Shown here one piece after another: positions 48,105 through 57,978 of a stretch of 64,000 nucleotides of DNA. The DNA comes from Plasmodium coatneyi (Eukaryota > Apicomplexa > Aconoidasida > Haemosporida > Plasmodiidae). Every line of letters begins with the position of its first letter. The stretch's first letter is position 1. The stretch lies in the NCBI RefSeq assembly GCF_001680005.1, contig NC_033563.1, positions 1,178,001 to 1,242,000 of the forward strand, written 5' to 3'. Under the pieces are notes generated by a model. The model did not search any database. It was not told the origin of the DNA and saw nothing but the letters and a program-made list of their open reading frames with translations. A program made the position numbers and the translations under genes.

Positions 48105-48552
48105 AAAAATCTTGCACAGAATGGCAAAACATGTTACGTTTTTATATCTACACAAATGTAGAGAGAAAAAAAAAAACAAAAAATATATTTACATGAATTT
48201 TGTCACCAAGGGGGGAAAAAACAAATCCCTCTCTTTACACAATTTGCCGCATCACAAGCGAAGCCAAAAAACAATAGCCATCATTCCCCCCATTTATAAA
48301 TACATTGTCCAGGATAGCCTTGTTATGGAAAATTTGGGCCTCTCCAAAAAAAACAAACTCAATAAAACGGCAGAAAAAGACATCCTCCAGAAGCAGCAGA
48401 AGCGCCTTCCCTACATCTACTACCTAATTCGAACCTCCATTCACGACTCGCCCTATCTGAATTTCTTTCTGTTTTTTTTTGTGATATCCCTGTTCTCCTC
48501 CTTGTTGTACTACCACCGATGGGGCGGTGCGCACATGCATCCGCCTGCCTAA
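48100..48552 (+). CDS. C-terminal tail-anchor continuation of the TBC Rab-GAP (shifted frame)
   Basis: Open from inside the poly-A run (frame +1 relative to the TBC body) to the stop at 48550-48552. Content is Lys-rich, then IIPPIYKYIVQDSLVMENLG, then the hydrophobic FFLFFFVISLFSSLL near the end. It has no plausible start of its own or promoter. It reads directly onto the TBC gene if one A is removed from the 24-A tract. Confidence 0.7.
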   Translation, partial: YEKILHRMAKHVTFLYLHKCREKKKNKKYIYMNFVTKGGKNKSLSLHNLPHHKRSQKTIAIIPPIYKYIVQDSLVMENLGLSKKNKLNKTAEKDILQKQQKRLPYIYYLIRTSIHDSPYLNFFLFFFVISLFSSLLYYHRWGGAHMHPPA

Positions 48553-49121
48553 TTGCTCCCATTTTTTTTTCGACATTTTCGTCTTTTGACATGCTTTCCC
48601 CGTTTGTACAACTCGCCCAATTCGCCACGAACCGATATGCGCGATGCGGCGCGTCCTTTTGTTGATGATTTCACGAAATTGACGATTCGCTCATTCGCCC
48701 TGCCAATTAGCGCTGTTGCAACACTTGGCCGTCCTCCACTGCAAGGAGGGAGCCATTTTGTTCATTGCCATGCAACCCGATGGACAAAACAGCAGAAACG
48801 CTGCACCCTTCGCGCAAGCGCCGGGAAATGGGCTAATCCCCGCGTTGTGTTCACAACTTTTTCTAAAAAGGACCATCACGAATATAGTGGATGTCCCCCT
48901 TTTGTCGCAAAACTTGCAAGAAACGCAGGGGAAAATATCCCCATGCAGGGAGGGAAACCCGCACCAAATTCTGCACACGGTTTCCATTTTGAAACACAAC
49001 CAAAGTGGAATATATAAGAAGCTTTCACAAAGCAATGTGTGAACCGGTCCAAGGTTGCTCCAATCCATCGTTGCGCAGGAGCCTCCCAAGCGAGCACATT
49101 TATCATCACTCTGCGCATACG

Positions 49122-49156
<35 letters not shown>

Positions 49157-49612
49157 AACAAGGCACACAATTTGCACCTTCTCACCTTGCCGGGAATACA
49201 CTTTTGGAAAAAAAAAAAAAAAAAAGAGGTAAAGAGAAAACGAGAGAGAGAAAGAAAGTCCTTATTTTTTAATACCCGTACGGCATCTTTAACTTTGTGA
49301 ATGCACTCGAAGCGGCAACGTAGTGACCGGAAGGATGAAGTGAATCAAAGAATTTACCTGGCGCAACTGAGTAAGTGTAAACCGAATGCATCTGCGATAA
49401 AGGTATGCATGCTGTGCTCTGCCACTTCATGTAAAGCAACACCACCGTGATAAGGAAGAAGAAGCAGCTAAGTAGTAGTGACGAAGTGGCGAAGCCAACA
49501 CGATGATGTGTTCCATAGCAGCGCGCGAAGAGGCCTCCACCCGCAGAACTGCGAAACCTAGTGCACAGCAAAAAAGGCAGACCAGGCAGCACTGCGGCAG
49601 AGGGGGTGCAAA
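48553..49612. other. Intergenic region
   Basis: Between two plus-strand genes. Contains a 30-nt poly-A (49125-49154) and another A-run at 49208-49225. No gene seen. Confidence 0.45.
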
Positions 49613-50812
49613 ATGTTTGTCAACAGAAAACTCTACAGCTTTTACAAAAACAACCCCTTTGCCTTTTGTCTGGGAAGCACATGGTTCCTGCTCATAAACA
49701 GCGGCCTGCTCTTCACCGCAAAGTACTTTAACAGTTTCGAAAATCGTCATTCCTACATTGACGATGCAGTTAGCGTCCTAAGGGTGTACCTTAATTATGC
49801 GGATAGTGCTAGCGTGAAAATTTTAAAAAAAAAGGGGAACATAGATTCTTCCAACGAAAGGGCAAAATGTGAACTCCTTTTGTCCCACAACGGGGAACAC
49901 ATTTACCTACATGTGAACGCTGTAAAAAAAGACACGGGAAAAAAGGGATACGACAACTCAGACGAACTGGACGATGAAGAAGGTAAAGATATTTCCGACT
50001 ACATAGAAAATCCCTACTTAATAAAAAGAGAAATAAAGCTCCTTCTACAGAGGCTACGATTGTTCGTTTCATCCTTTGCGTCAAGCAGGGGTGACGAAGA
50101 TGGAGGGCAATCTGACCAACAAAACGAAGCGACTGCAACAGGAGTAGACAACACAATGCAGCGTGATGATAGAGTACCAAACAAACATGTGGATATGTTA
50201 AACATCATTGAAAAGGGAAACAAATGGAAAATCAACAATATAATGATGGTTAAAAAAAAAAAGTTGACAAATGAAGTGGACAAAAATGCGGAAAATAAAT
50301 CCCTCCTAAATCGTGTAAACCTTTTGGTGAATAATTTTTTCCACTACAAATATGAAATACATTCCGTGCATGGCCATCCTGCACACAATTCGTACTTTTA
50401 CAAATATGACCAGAAAAAAAAAACCTTTAGCGAAAAGCAAAAAAATATAGGAAAAATTCTCTTTTGCGCATTCCTCCTTTCTACCATTTTGGCCATTAAA
50501 AGAATTTACATTTACACAAATTCCTATTTTGGTTTAAATTTCGTTAAAAAGTTTGTACTAGGCAATGACGAACTGTACAAGATTATGGGGAATAGTCCAA
50601 TTCAAATTTTGAGCATATCTGGTGTGCATGAAAAAAATTACCTGAACAGCAAGGTGTTTATTCAGGCCATGGACAAACAGGGCGTGGTTCAAATGACGGC
50701 CACGAAGGGAAAAACAGACAAGGGGTTTCTCATTCTCCACGCGAAGCTTCTGCTGGGCAGTGAGACGATCGAGTTGCGTAGGGGGAACTCCCACGGTGGA
50801 AGTGTCCATTAG
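49613..50812 (+). CDS. Two-TM membrane protein with COA1-like C-terminus
   Basis: 399 residues, single exon, ATG at 49613. A hydrophobic segment lies near the N-terminus (residues about 15-40: FCLGSTWFLLINSGLLFTA), and another at about 285-310 (ILFCAFLLSTILAIKRIYIY). Between them is a charged, low-complexity-containing region. The last ~80 residues have the pattern of COA1/TIM21-type small mitochondrial inner-membrane domains: DELYKIMGNSPIQILSISG, then a strand-rich stretch ending GFLILHAKLLLGSETIEL. COA1 helps early cytochrome c oxidase assembly; this assignment is by pattern only. It starts with MFVNRKLYSFYKNN, compatible with mitochondrial import. Alternative: generic conserved Plasmodium membrane protein. 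Confidence 0.85.
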   Translation: MFVNRKLYSFYKNNPFAFCLGSTWFLLINSGLLFTAKYFNSFENRHSYIDDAVSVLRVYLNYADSASVKILKKKGNIDSSNERAKCELLLSHNGEHIYLHVNAVKKDTGKKGYDNSDELDDEEGKDISDYIENPYLIKREIKLLLQRLRLFVSSFASSRGDEDGGQSDQQNEATATGVDNTMQRDDRVPNKHVDMLNIIEKGNKWKINNIMMVKKKKLTNEVDKNAENKSLLNRVNLLVNNFFHYKYEIHSVHGHPAHNSYFYKYDQKKKTFSEKQKNIGKILFCAFLLSTILAIKRIYIYTNSYFGLNFVKKFVLGNDELYKIMGNSPIQILSISGVHEKNYLNSKVFIQAMDKQGVVQMTATKGKTDKGFLILHAKLLLGSETIELRRGNSHGGSVH

Positions 50813-51803
50813 GGGAAATGCGCGGAAGCAGTTCCAATGATTAGCAAAATCAAGCCAGGCGAGAAGGGACCGGAGGAATAAAAGAATGCGCGCAAAAAGT
50901 TACCGCTTTCTTGGCATGCCGGAAACGCGCAAACAAGCGAACGAGCAAATACACACACTCACGTGCAACTTCCTACAAATACGCCGACCTCCCGCGAAGA
51001 GACCAGGTCACCATTTGTAGGCCGCGGAGACAACGTTAAGCCGGAGAAGTCGTTTTCAAGTAGGTGGCACATTCGTTTCAATTAGGCGATACAATTCGTT
51101 GCGCAGTAACTAGCCAAACAAAGAAAAAAAAAAAAAAAAAAAAAAAAAAATTCCATGTGCATTCTCCACCTTGGGAACAAAATTGTGCACATTTTTTACA
51201 TGAACTGAAGAGGTAGGTGATTTTTGTGCGAACGTGTTACGGGGAAATGGTTGGTAAAAGTTGTTTACATTCCCCTATCCTTCTTTACCCCCGCGATGTG
51301 CTTAACGTGGGTTTTATGAAAAAAGCAGTTTCTGCTATTGTTGTGCTGAGGGTACATGTATGCACATGTGCTATCCTATCATTTGTTCACTTTTACCATT
51401 CTTTTTTTGTGTTTTTTCCCTAAACGCAATTGCGAATGGCGAAGTGGTTATTTGTGTCCCCACCTTTGGTGTGCCCTTGTCGTCCTCTGCAGCACTACGC
51501 GATGTTTTGCGCGGCCACTGGGGCATGCACGTAACGCTGCTGAGTAGTAGTTTTTTTTTTTTTTTTTTTTTTCTTGTCTTATGGGAAGCGTCTTTACATT
51601 TGCCCATTTGCATGTTATCCTTTTTTTTTCATCCTTTTTGATGGCCCCACCAACTGCTACCCCCCGATTGGACAACGCTCATCAAAAACATCCTCGCGCA
51701 GTTATTGCCACAACACTGACGGCCCACCGCTGATCCGTTTTGGGAATGATATTCCCCATTTTATGCTTACCCCCCTGCCTGCCCATGCGAACGCTCTTAA
51801 ACA
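50813..51803. other. Intergenic region
   Basis: Poly-A (51124-51150) and poly-T (51551-51572) runs, no gene supported. Confidence 0.45.
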
Positions 51804-52931
51804 ATGCCGATCTGCTTCAGCGTCCACAACTTGGCAGGCTACAATGATAAGTTCAATACCGTGCTGTACAGGGAACCCATACGAACGAGCAAATCTCATG
51901 CCAGCAAATACATCATTTTCTTCCCAGGGGACTATTCAAATTTTTTCACCAACTCTATATACACTTCATTTAAGTTGGAGTCGACAAACGAATGTTCAGA
52001 CTACTGTTACAGCTATGAAGCCCTATTCTGGGTCCTATCCTCCAAATATCTGTATGACCACTTAGTTTTTATTAAGCCTAGCATTTTTATAAATCACTTT
52101 TCCTCCTTTTCCAATTTTTTAAATCCATCTGATATTTCGCTTAGCGGGCATGATTACAATGTAACTGCGGCAGGGGGGCCACATCACATAAACGCAGGGG
52201 GAACAAATCCCAACGATGTGGTGGTGCCCGCCAAAAGTGTGAAGCATTTGTTATGCCTACTCTTATCACTGGATGAGCGGTTATCAGGGGGAAAGGGGGG
52301 ACACACCACGTCTGTTAGTGACACCTTGCGCGCTGATTCTAATGGAAAAAAGACTCACACAAGGGTGCATGTGTGGAGTGACCAAACTGATGGACCCCCA
52401 CCGCTGAGCCTACTAAAACACAGACTCGTTTTGATCGGATTCAGCAGGGGGTGTTCAGTTCTGTTCGCTCTGATGAGGGAGGCCAACGAGGGTCAGCTTC
52501 TCCTCTCTTACGTCGATTCCATGTACCTCCTAGACCCCGGATTCAACAAAAAGATATACAACACCGAGATGGAAAGCAGCTCTTTAGAGAAGGTCGCTCA
52601 ATGCGGATTGAAAATATTCCTCCACTCCACGCCTCACCAGGTGACGAACAAAAACGACGTAAACATCCACAGCGAACTGTTAAACTTTTTAAAGAAACTC
52701 AGGAAACATGGGATAAGTATTTCCCCATATATACACTACATTAAGAATGCCAAATTGGTGAACCACCTAAATCTGCATTTTGAAATCCTCGTGGATTTTA
52801 TTGACGATGTGTTGGAAGACCCCGACGTGTCTTCCTCCTTGTCCAGTTTTTGCAAGGAGGAGGGAATCACCGTGTGTAGTAGCAAAACATCTGCCAAAGA
52901 TTTCTTGTTTGAAAATTGGAAGAGGAATTAG
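51804..52931 (+). CDS. C2orf69/UPF0565-like alpha/beta-hydrolase-fold protein
   Basis: 375 residues, single exon, ATG at 51804. Features of the UPF0565 (human C2orf69) family: IIFFPGDYSNF near residue 40, the nucleophile-elbow motif LIGFSRGCSVLFAL (GxSxG, Ser likely the nucleophile) at about 212-225, YVDSMYLLDPGFN shortly after, and LKIFLHSTPHQV with a downstream HxxxL region near LVNHLNLHFE. A low-complexity insert (about 115-200) separates the N-terminal block from the elbow. The human protein is mitochondrial and linked to a severe neurological/auto-inflammatory disease; its reaction is unknown, so I assign no substrate. No membrane segment. Confidence 0.82.
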   Translation: MPICFSVHNLAGYNDKFNTVLYREPIRTSKSHASKYIIFFPGDYSNFFTNSIYTSFKLESTNECSDYCYSYEALFWVLSSKYLYDHLVFIKPSIFINHFSSFSNFLNPSDISLSGHDYNVTAAGGPHHINAGGTNPNDVVVPAKSVKHLLCLLLSLDERLSGGKGGHTTSVSDTLRADSNGKKTHTRVHVWSDQTDGPPPLSLLKHRLVLIGFSRGCSVLFALMREANEGQLLLSYVDSMYLLDPGFNKKIYNTEMESSSLEKVAQCGLKIFLHSTPHQVTNKNDVNIHSELLNFLKKLRKHGISISPYIHYIKNAKLVNHLNLHFEILVDFIDDVLEDPDVSSSLSSFCKEEGITVCSSKTSAKDFLFENWKRN

Positions 52932-53265
52932 TTTCTAAGATAGAGAGAATTATTCGATTTTACCGGGGGGTGGAGCGCCACGCCCATATGGACTAACCTA
53001 AACTGGGCGCCAAGTTTACTGCAGTAGAAATGAAAAAGGAACGATCGAACGAATTAAAGTGCCAATTTGCGCTCTCATTAGAAGAGTGCCATCATCAGAG
53101 AGGTTAATCAATCGGTGTTGCGGGGGGGTGGATCAGTGAAGACAAGCAACGTGGTGCAAATAAGAAAGTGCAAATGAACAAGTGGAAATGAAAAAGCGCA
53201 AATGAAAAAGCGCAAATGAGAAAGTAAAGAAGGAGCAGACCCCCATGTATTATAAACGCACTCTT
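52932..53265. other. Convergent intergenic region with tandem repeat
   Basis: 334 nt between the hydrolase-like gene and the RIPR stop. Holds the 14-nt repeat described separately; otherwise nothing seen. Confidence 0.6.
53166..53221. repeat. 14-nt tandem repeat, four units, just 3' of RIPR
   Basis: Four units of the type AAGCGCAAATGAAA from 53166, 53180, 53194 and 53208, differing at one to three positions. Begins 45 nt beyond the RIPR stop, so it probably lies in its 3' UTR. Confidence 0.85.
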
Positions 53266-56200
53266 TTAAGCCATCGTCGAGTGACCGTAAAGAAACATGT
53301 TTCCATAGGAGCATCCCTCATGGGCCAACACAAAATCGGCATAGAGCACTTTTCCCCCTTGCCTTTTTTTTACGTACAAAATGCTACTCCTCTGGTTGTT
53401 AACAATTTGGGCCTGCAACTTACCCTCAGATGGATACTCATAGTTAAAAATGTAAAAGTTATTGCTGTTGCTAATTTTCCATATGATTTGACCACTCTTT
53501 TGTACAAACTGGATGATTCCGCAGGATCCGAGAACGATGGCCATATCGTCGTTGTATTGGAAGGTGAAGGTTTGGTCCAAGTCAGACGCTTTGGGTACAC
53601 AGGCGTTATCTTCTGGTGGGTGCGCCTGTCCCGGTTGGGCTAGTTGGGCTAGATGGGCTGGTTGGGTCAGTTTTCCCCGTTGTCCCCGTTGGCCCATCTG
53701 ACCCATTCGATCCATTCGACCCATTTGACCCACTCGACCCAGTTGGCCCATCTGATCTTCCTTCCCCCTGGGTCGGTAATTTTCCCCGCAGGAACAAACC
53801 ACCTTTCTATTCTTAAGTGTGCAAACCTCGTTTGGCGAGCACCCCCCGTTATTGGTGAGGCAGGGGTTATTCATCATGCACATTTGGGCCCCCTGCGTGA
53901 AGAGGCCCGCTCTACTTCTTCCATAGTTAAACAGACATATGCACAGTGGTGCTTTATTTACTTGATTTACGCATATGGAATGTTCGGGACACTTATTCTG
54001 ATCAGTCCTGCACACGTCCTCCAAGACGCACTTTCCATTAACAGCGACGAGCCCCTTCTTATGACACACACACTCATGTTCTTTTTTTTCGTGATAAATA
54101 CATTCTGAATCAGGGGGACAGTTCCCTTTATTAATAAGACACAAATTATTGAATATACATTCGTTCATACTATTCCTTTTTGCATTTTCCTTACATTCAC
54201 ACGTGGGTGTATTGTTCACAACTTTGCAAATTTCATTTTCCTTACAGGTGACATTTTTGCAGTACTCGACTGGGATACAAATTCCTCGTTCGTTCTTCTC
54301 ATAGTGATCCACACAGTCACACCTCACAATGTCTTTCTTTTCATCATATACACATTGTTCCTTCTCATTTGTGCACACATTTTGATATTCCTTCCGTTTG
54401 CATTTATTTTTCGGTACACATAAATCTCCTCCCTCAATTTGGTTCTCATCCGAGCAGACACAAACTCCGTTCTCTAATGTCAACCCATTAATACATTTGC
54501 ATATTTTCTTCCCATTTTCTATTAAGCATGATTTATTGGAGGGACACAGAAGGTCACACTTCTCTTCCGGTACACACACCCCATTCACATTTTTGTATTT
54601 ATCTGCACATATGCATATCGCTTTGTTGTTAACCATTTTGCAAGTCTGGTGTTCTCCACATGTTCGGGTAGTGCATGTATCTCGTGCTTCACAAATGGCA
54701 TGATTATTTCTAATCAAGTAGGGACTATCGCATAAGCACTTATATTTATACTTATTCCCGTAGCAAGACGAATTAGGGGCACATGTTTTGCACAGGTCCG
54801 CACAAGTGTAGTGCACGAACAGGTACTGATCACTCTTGCAGTACGTATCAAAGTGGTGCGTTAATCCTATGTCACAGGAACTCAGCTGGTCACAGTACTC
54901 CTTAACTGATTTAGTTAAGTCGAGATCTTCGCAACCGTCTCCCGCTTTTAACAGAGCCCTGTTTACTGTTATAGATCCTCCTGGACATTCTATTTGGCTG
55001 TTGAACCTGCTCCTAAAAATTGCACCCTTCTCCTTGGTATAGCTACTTATGGAGGGACCACGCCCCCGTTGTGCCAACACTGGTTGCGGTAACAATAGCG
55101 AAGGAGTGCCCCCCCCTGTTGCACCCACACACACATACTCGTACTGATAGATAGTTCCCTTCGTGCCACACGTATTAGACGGGTCTAGGGGGGGGATCTC
55201 ATCCACACTGTTGCCAAAGGCGCACCTACCCCTGCCGTTACAAGCCCCCCGCAATATATCAGTGATGTATTTAATTTTGTTCTCCTTGAACTGGACGTGG
55301 TAACAAGAGAGAGTTGCGTTGACCACCTCGATAGAGTAGCCATCCTCACAATGCATATAAATATGTTCAGGCCTTAAAGCTGAACGAACGAAGAGTGCAT
55401 TTTTGTATGGTTTGTGATGAGGAGTAGTTTGTGCCTCTATGAGTTTCTCCAATTCTTCTATCTTGTAGCATGCATTTTTGTATAGGTATTTATCATCATT
55501 GCACTTGCATTCTGCTTTTTTCGAATTTCCGTTAATAACACAAGTGGAGTTTGCAGGACATTTAATCGCGTCACACACGTTGTTGTATGAACATTTTGTC
55601 ATCTGCACCGGAACGAGGGATGTTTTGCACACACACGATTTGGTTGCCTCGTCACAAAACTCGTTTACCGAACATATGCTATTACCACACGTGTAGTTCT
55701 TCTCACAAAAGTCCTTATAACGCGGCACCATGTTATACCCGTAAGTGCAAGTTGCTCTGCGTCCCTCCCCATTGTAAATGTCACATGTTTGATTCTGTTT
55801 CGGGTTACAGCTATCTATGCATTCGTAGTTAACGTGGATGAGGAAATTGGACCCCAAGATGCAGTCCCCCTGCTTCACTATTCTAAAGTCAATTTCACAG
55901 GACTTTTTCCCATTACATAAATTTCGGAGATGATCCTGCAGGTGGTCCTGTATGCAATTGTTATTACCATTCGTGTGGACTCCTACATACCTGAGGCTAA
56001 TTTTCATGGCGTGACAATTGATAACACCCTTTTCACTATCCTGGAAAAATATTTCTTGGTACATAACGTTTGGCTTCAATAGATGTGGCTTCCCCACGTG
56101 GTAAATAAGCATGTGTGTGTCATTCATGTAGGCGCAATGGATTATGTCGTTTCCCCTTTTGCTCTTGGACCCCCCTTGTATGTATTTAGTGTGAGGAATA

Positions 56201-56559
56201 ACTCCACAGAAGATCTTCTTGTAACACTTGTTATTTTTCACGTCCGTTCTTAAGGATCCCTTTGCGATTAAATAATCACATGTTTTCAAATCTTTGTTCA
56301 GAGAAAAAAAATTTTTTATTTCCGTTTCTGAGGTTAGCGTAAATACTTTTGCAATTTCCTTGTCTACATATGCATAGGCATTTTCCCCATTTGTGTATTC
56401 CAGAATTTCGTTCATGGACTTATCTCTTACTCGGTGATCAAGGGAGAAGGTAAGTTTGTCCACTTCCCCCTTCTGGTAGAAAATATCATCCTCCACTACG
56501 TTTGCCGTGCCCCTCCTTACCCCAACGAGGAGCAGCAGCACGCACACCCAACAGTTCAT
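53266..56559 (-). CDS. RIPR: RIPR ortholog (Rh5-interacting protein homolog), EGF/lectin-rich invasion protein
   Basis: 1097 residues, single exon, ATG at 56559. N-terminal signal peptide (CWVCVLLLLVGVRRGTA), so secreted; in P. falciparum RIPR is a micronemal merozoite protein that acts with PTRAMP and CSS in erythrocyte invasion. Layout: N-terminal Cys-containing region; a SUEL-type lectin-like block ending VNYECID (about 175-250); EGF-like modules at about 290-323 and 325-366; two further lectin-like blocks (about 400-478 and 520-588, the latter ending FVHYTCADLC); then eight EGF-like modules (about 589-987), ten in all; and a Cys-poor C-terminal domain (about 990-1097). The last EGF module carries a Gly/Met/Arg/Gln-rich repeat insertion (about 933-984). 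Length and the ten-EGF plan fit RIPR (P. falciparum about 1086). The gene sits where RIPR lies relative to the SMN-like gene. Confidence 0.94.
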   Translation of the reverse strand: MNCWVCVLLLLVGVRRGTANVVEDDIFYQKGEVDKLTFSLDHRVRDKSMNEILEYTNGENAYAYVDKEIAKVFTLTSETEIKNFFSLNKDLKTCDYLIAKGSLRTDVKNNKCYKKIFCGVIPHTKYIQGGSKSKRGNDIIHCAYMNDTHMLIYHVGKPHLLKPNVMYQEIFFQDSEKGVINCHAMKISLRYVGVHTNGNNNCIQDHLQDHLRNLCNGKKSCEIDFRIVKQGDCILGSNFLIHVNYECIDSCNPKQNQTCDIYNGEGRRATCTYGYNMVPRYKDFCEKNYTCGNSICSVNEFCDEATKSCVCKTSLVPVQMTKCSYNNVCDAIKCPANSTCVINGNSKKAECKCNDDKYLYKNACYKIEELEKLIEAQTTPHHKPYKNALFVRSALRPEHIYMHCEDGYSIEVVNATLSCYHVQFKENKIKYITDILRGACNGRGRCAFGNSVDEIPPLDPSNTCGTKGTIYQYEYVCVGATGGGTPSLLLPQPVLAQRGRGPSISSYTKEKGAIFRSRFNSQIECPGGSITVNRALLKAGDGCEDLDLTKSVKEYCDQLSSCDIGLTHHFDTYCKSDQYLFVHYTCADLCKTCAPNSSCYGNKYKYKCLCDSPYLIRNNHAICEARDTCTTRTCGEHQTCKMVNNKAICICADKYKNVNGVCVPEEKCDLLCPSNKSCLIENGKKICKCINGLTLENGVCVCSDENQIEGGDLCVPKNKCKRKEYQNVCTNEKEQCVYDEKKDIVRCDCVDHYEKNERGICIPVEYCKNVTCKENEICKVVNNTPTCECKENAKRNSMNECIFNNLCLINKGNCPPDSECIYHEKKEHECVCHKKGLVAVNGKCVLEDVCRTDQNKCPEHSICVNQVNKAPLCICLFNYGRSRAGLFTQGAQMCMMNNPCLTNNGGCSPNEVCTLKNRKVVCSCGENYRPRGKEDQMGQLGRVGQMGRMDRMGQMGQRGQRGKLTQPAHLAQLAQPGQAHPPEDNACVPKASDLDQTFTFQYNDDMAIVLGSCGIIQFVQKSGQIIWKISNSNNFYIFNYEYPSEGKLQAQIVNNQRSSILYVKKRQGGKVLYADFVLAHEGCSYGNMFLYGHSTMA
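53626..53754 (-). repeat. Coding repeats inside RIPR's last EGF module
   Basis: Imperfect 9-nt-type repeats encoding runs of QMG, QLG, RMD, QRG and then AHLAQLAQ. On the plus strand this is a pyrimidine-biased series of GACCCATTC-like units. It lies between the fifth and sixth cysteines of the last EGF module (residues about 933-984). Confidence 0.85.
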
Positions 56560-57945
56560 CTTTCTTTCTAGGCGAATACTCGGTCATGAACGGGGGAAAA
56601 ACATATGCACAAGGGGATTTTACGACTGGGTAGTTGTGCAAATGGGCAATTGTGCAAATGTACAATTGTGCAAATGTGCAATTGTGTAACTGTGCCTCAC
56701 GGTGAACCCCTTTCAACTGATCTACCTACCGCGAAGTGCCAAATTGGGAAGCTCTTCCCGGTGCGCTCTCCGACTTTGCGAAAACCGCCAGATAGCTTCG
56801 CCTATACGGCGTTCCAGACGCGACTTTACCGATTTGGCCAAAAAATGGTAAAATTCGAAATTTTGCCAATTTGGCAAATTCTATCATTTTTTTTTAATTT
56901 CCTCAACTTGGCCAAATTTCCCGCGCTATAGCAGTGTTGGGAGAATTTTTCTGTCTGGCTTAGCACGTGATGCAACACGCAAATGTACACGCCGTTGAAG
57001 ACAAATTTACGCACTTCTACTTTTGCACCCGCACCGTGACGTGATCTGCTTCTTAACTTTTTTCACCACTGCGAATTTTTCCGTTGCGTATGGTAATAAG
57101 AAGCGGCAAAACGGCAGCGACGTTCAATCGGCATTTTTGCAATTCTTTCCACAACTTTTTCCACTTTTCTTTTAACAAAATGGACAATGTTGATGCACAT
57201 ATTATACGCATCAAGCATGTGGTCAAAATGACAAATTAAATTACTGACCGTCCAACAGGTCAAAGGTTTCTTTCTCCCCCTTGGCTCCAAATTCAGGAGT
57301 CGCGCCATTCTGCGGTGCCCTTTTTGCGAGGAGTGGGTAAAAAAAAAAACGGATTGGTACAAATGCACTGTGTCCGCCACGCAGAACGAAAAACTGATGT
57401 CGTCCAACCTGACGAGAAGGACATACATATGAACAGCGATCAGACGGAATTATAACATATACCTCCTCAATTTTCCAATTTCTTTTGCTGTTTGCGTGTT
57501 TTCCCATTTGGGTGCCTCTTCCTGTGTGCGAATATGAGACCCCTTGTTGTCGGCGCGACTATGATTTGTCACCTCCATGTGTTCTTTTTTTTGCCCAACT
57601 TGTGTGCAAAAATGGACAAAAATGGTTTGCGACCAATTCTGGTAGAAAAAAATGGTAAATGAAAGAATCACTGTTTTGCAAATTTGTGTCGATTGTTTGT
57701 TCCATTTGGCAGCCCCTTAACCCCCCCACCGATTTGCGTTTTCCCAAATGGGTCGTCCACAGGGGCCTTGCCCACGCAAACGCCCTTATAGTTAAGGTGG
57801 GTAAATATATTTTCCCGGCAGACCTTGTTCCCTCAAAAGTACTAACATGTCAATTTTCAGAAAAGGATTACTTTTTGCAAAAACGCAACGGGTGTGACTA
57901 CTTATTATTGTGCAGGTTGTGGTAACTCGCTTCCTTCCTTGCGTC

Positions 57946-57978
<33 letters not shown>

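Noticed and set aside
48099..48119. A 21-nt GTATGA...CACAG intron to explain the TBC frame break
   Set aside because: Far below any known intron length in Plasmodium; a homopolymer miscount is simpler.
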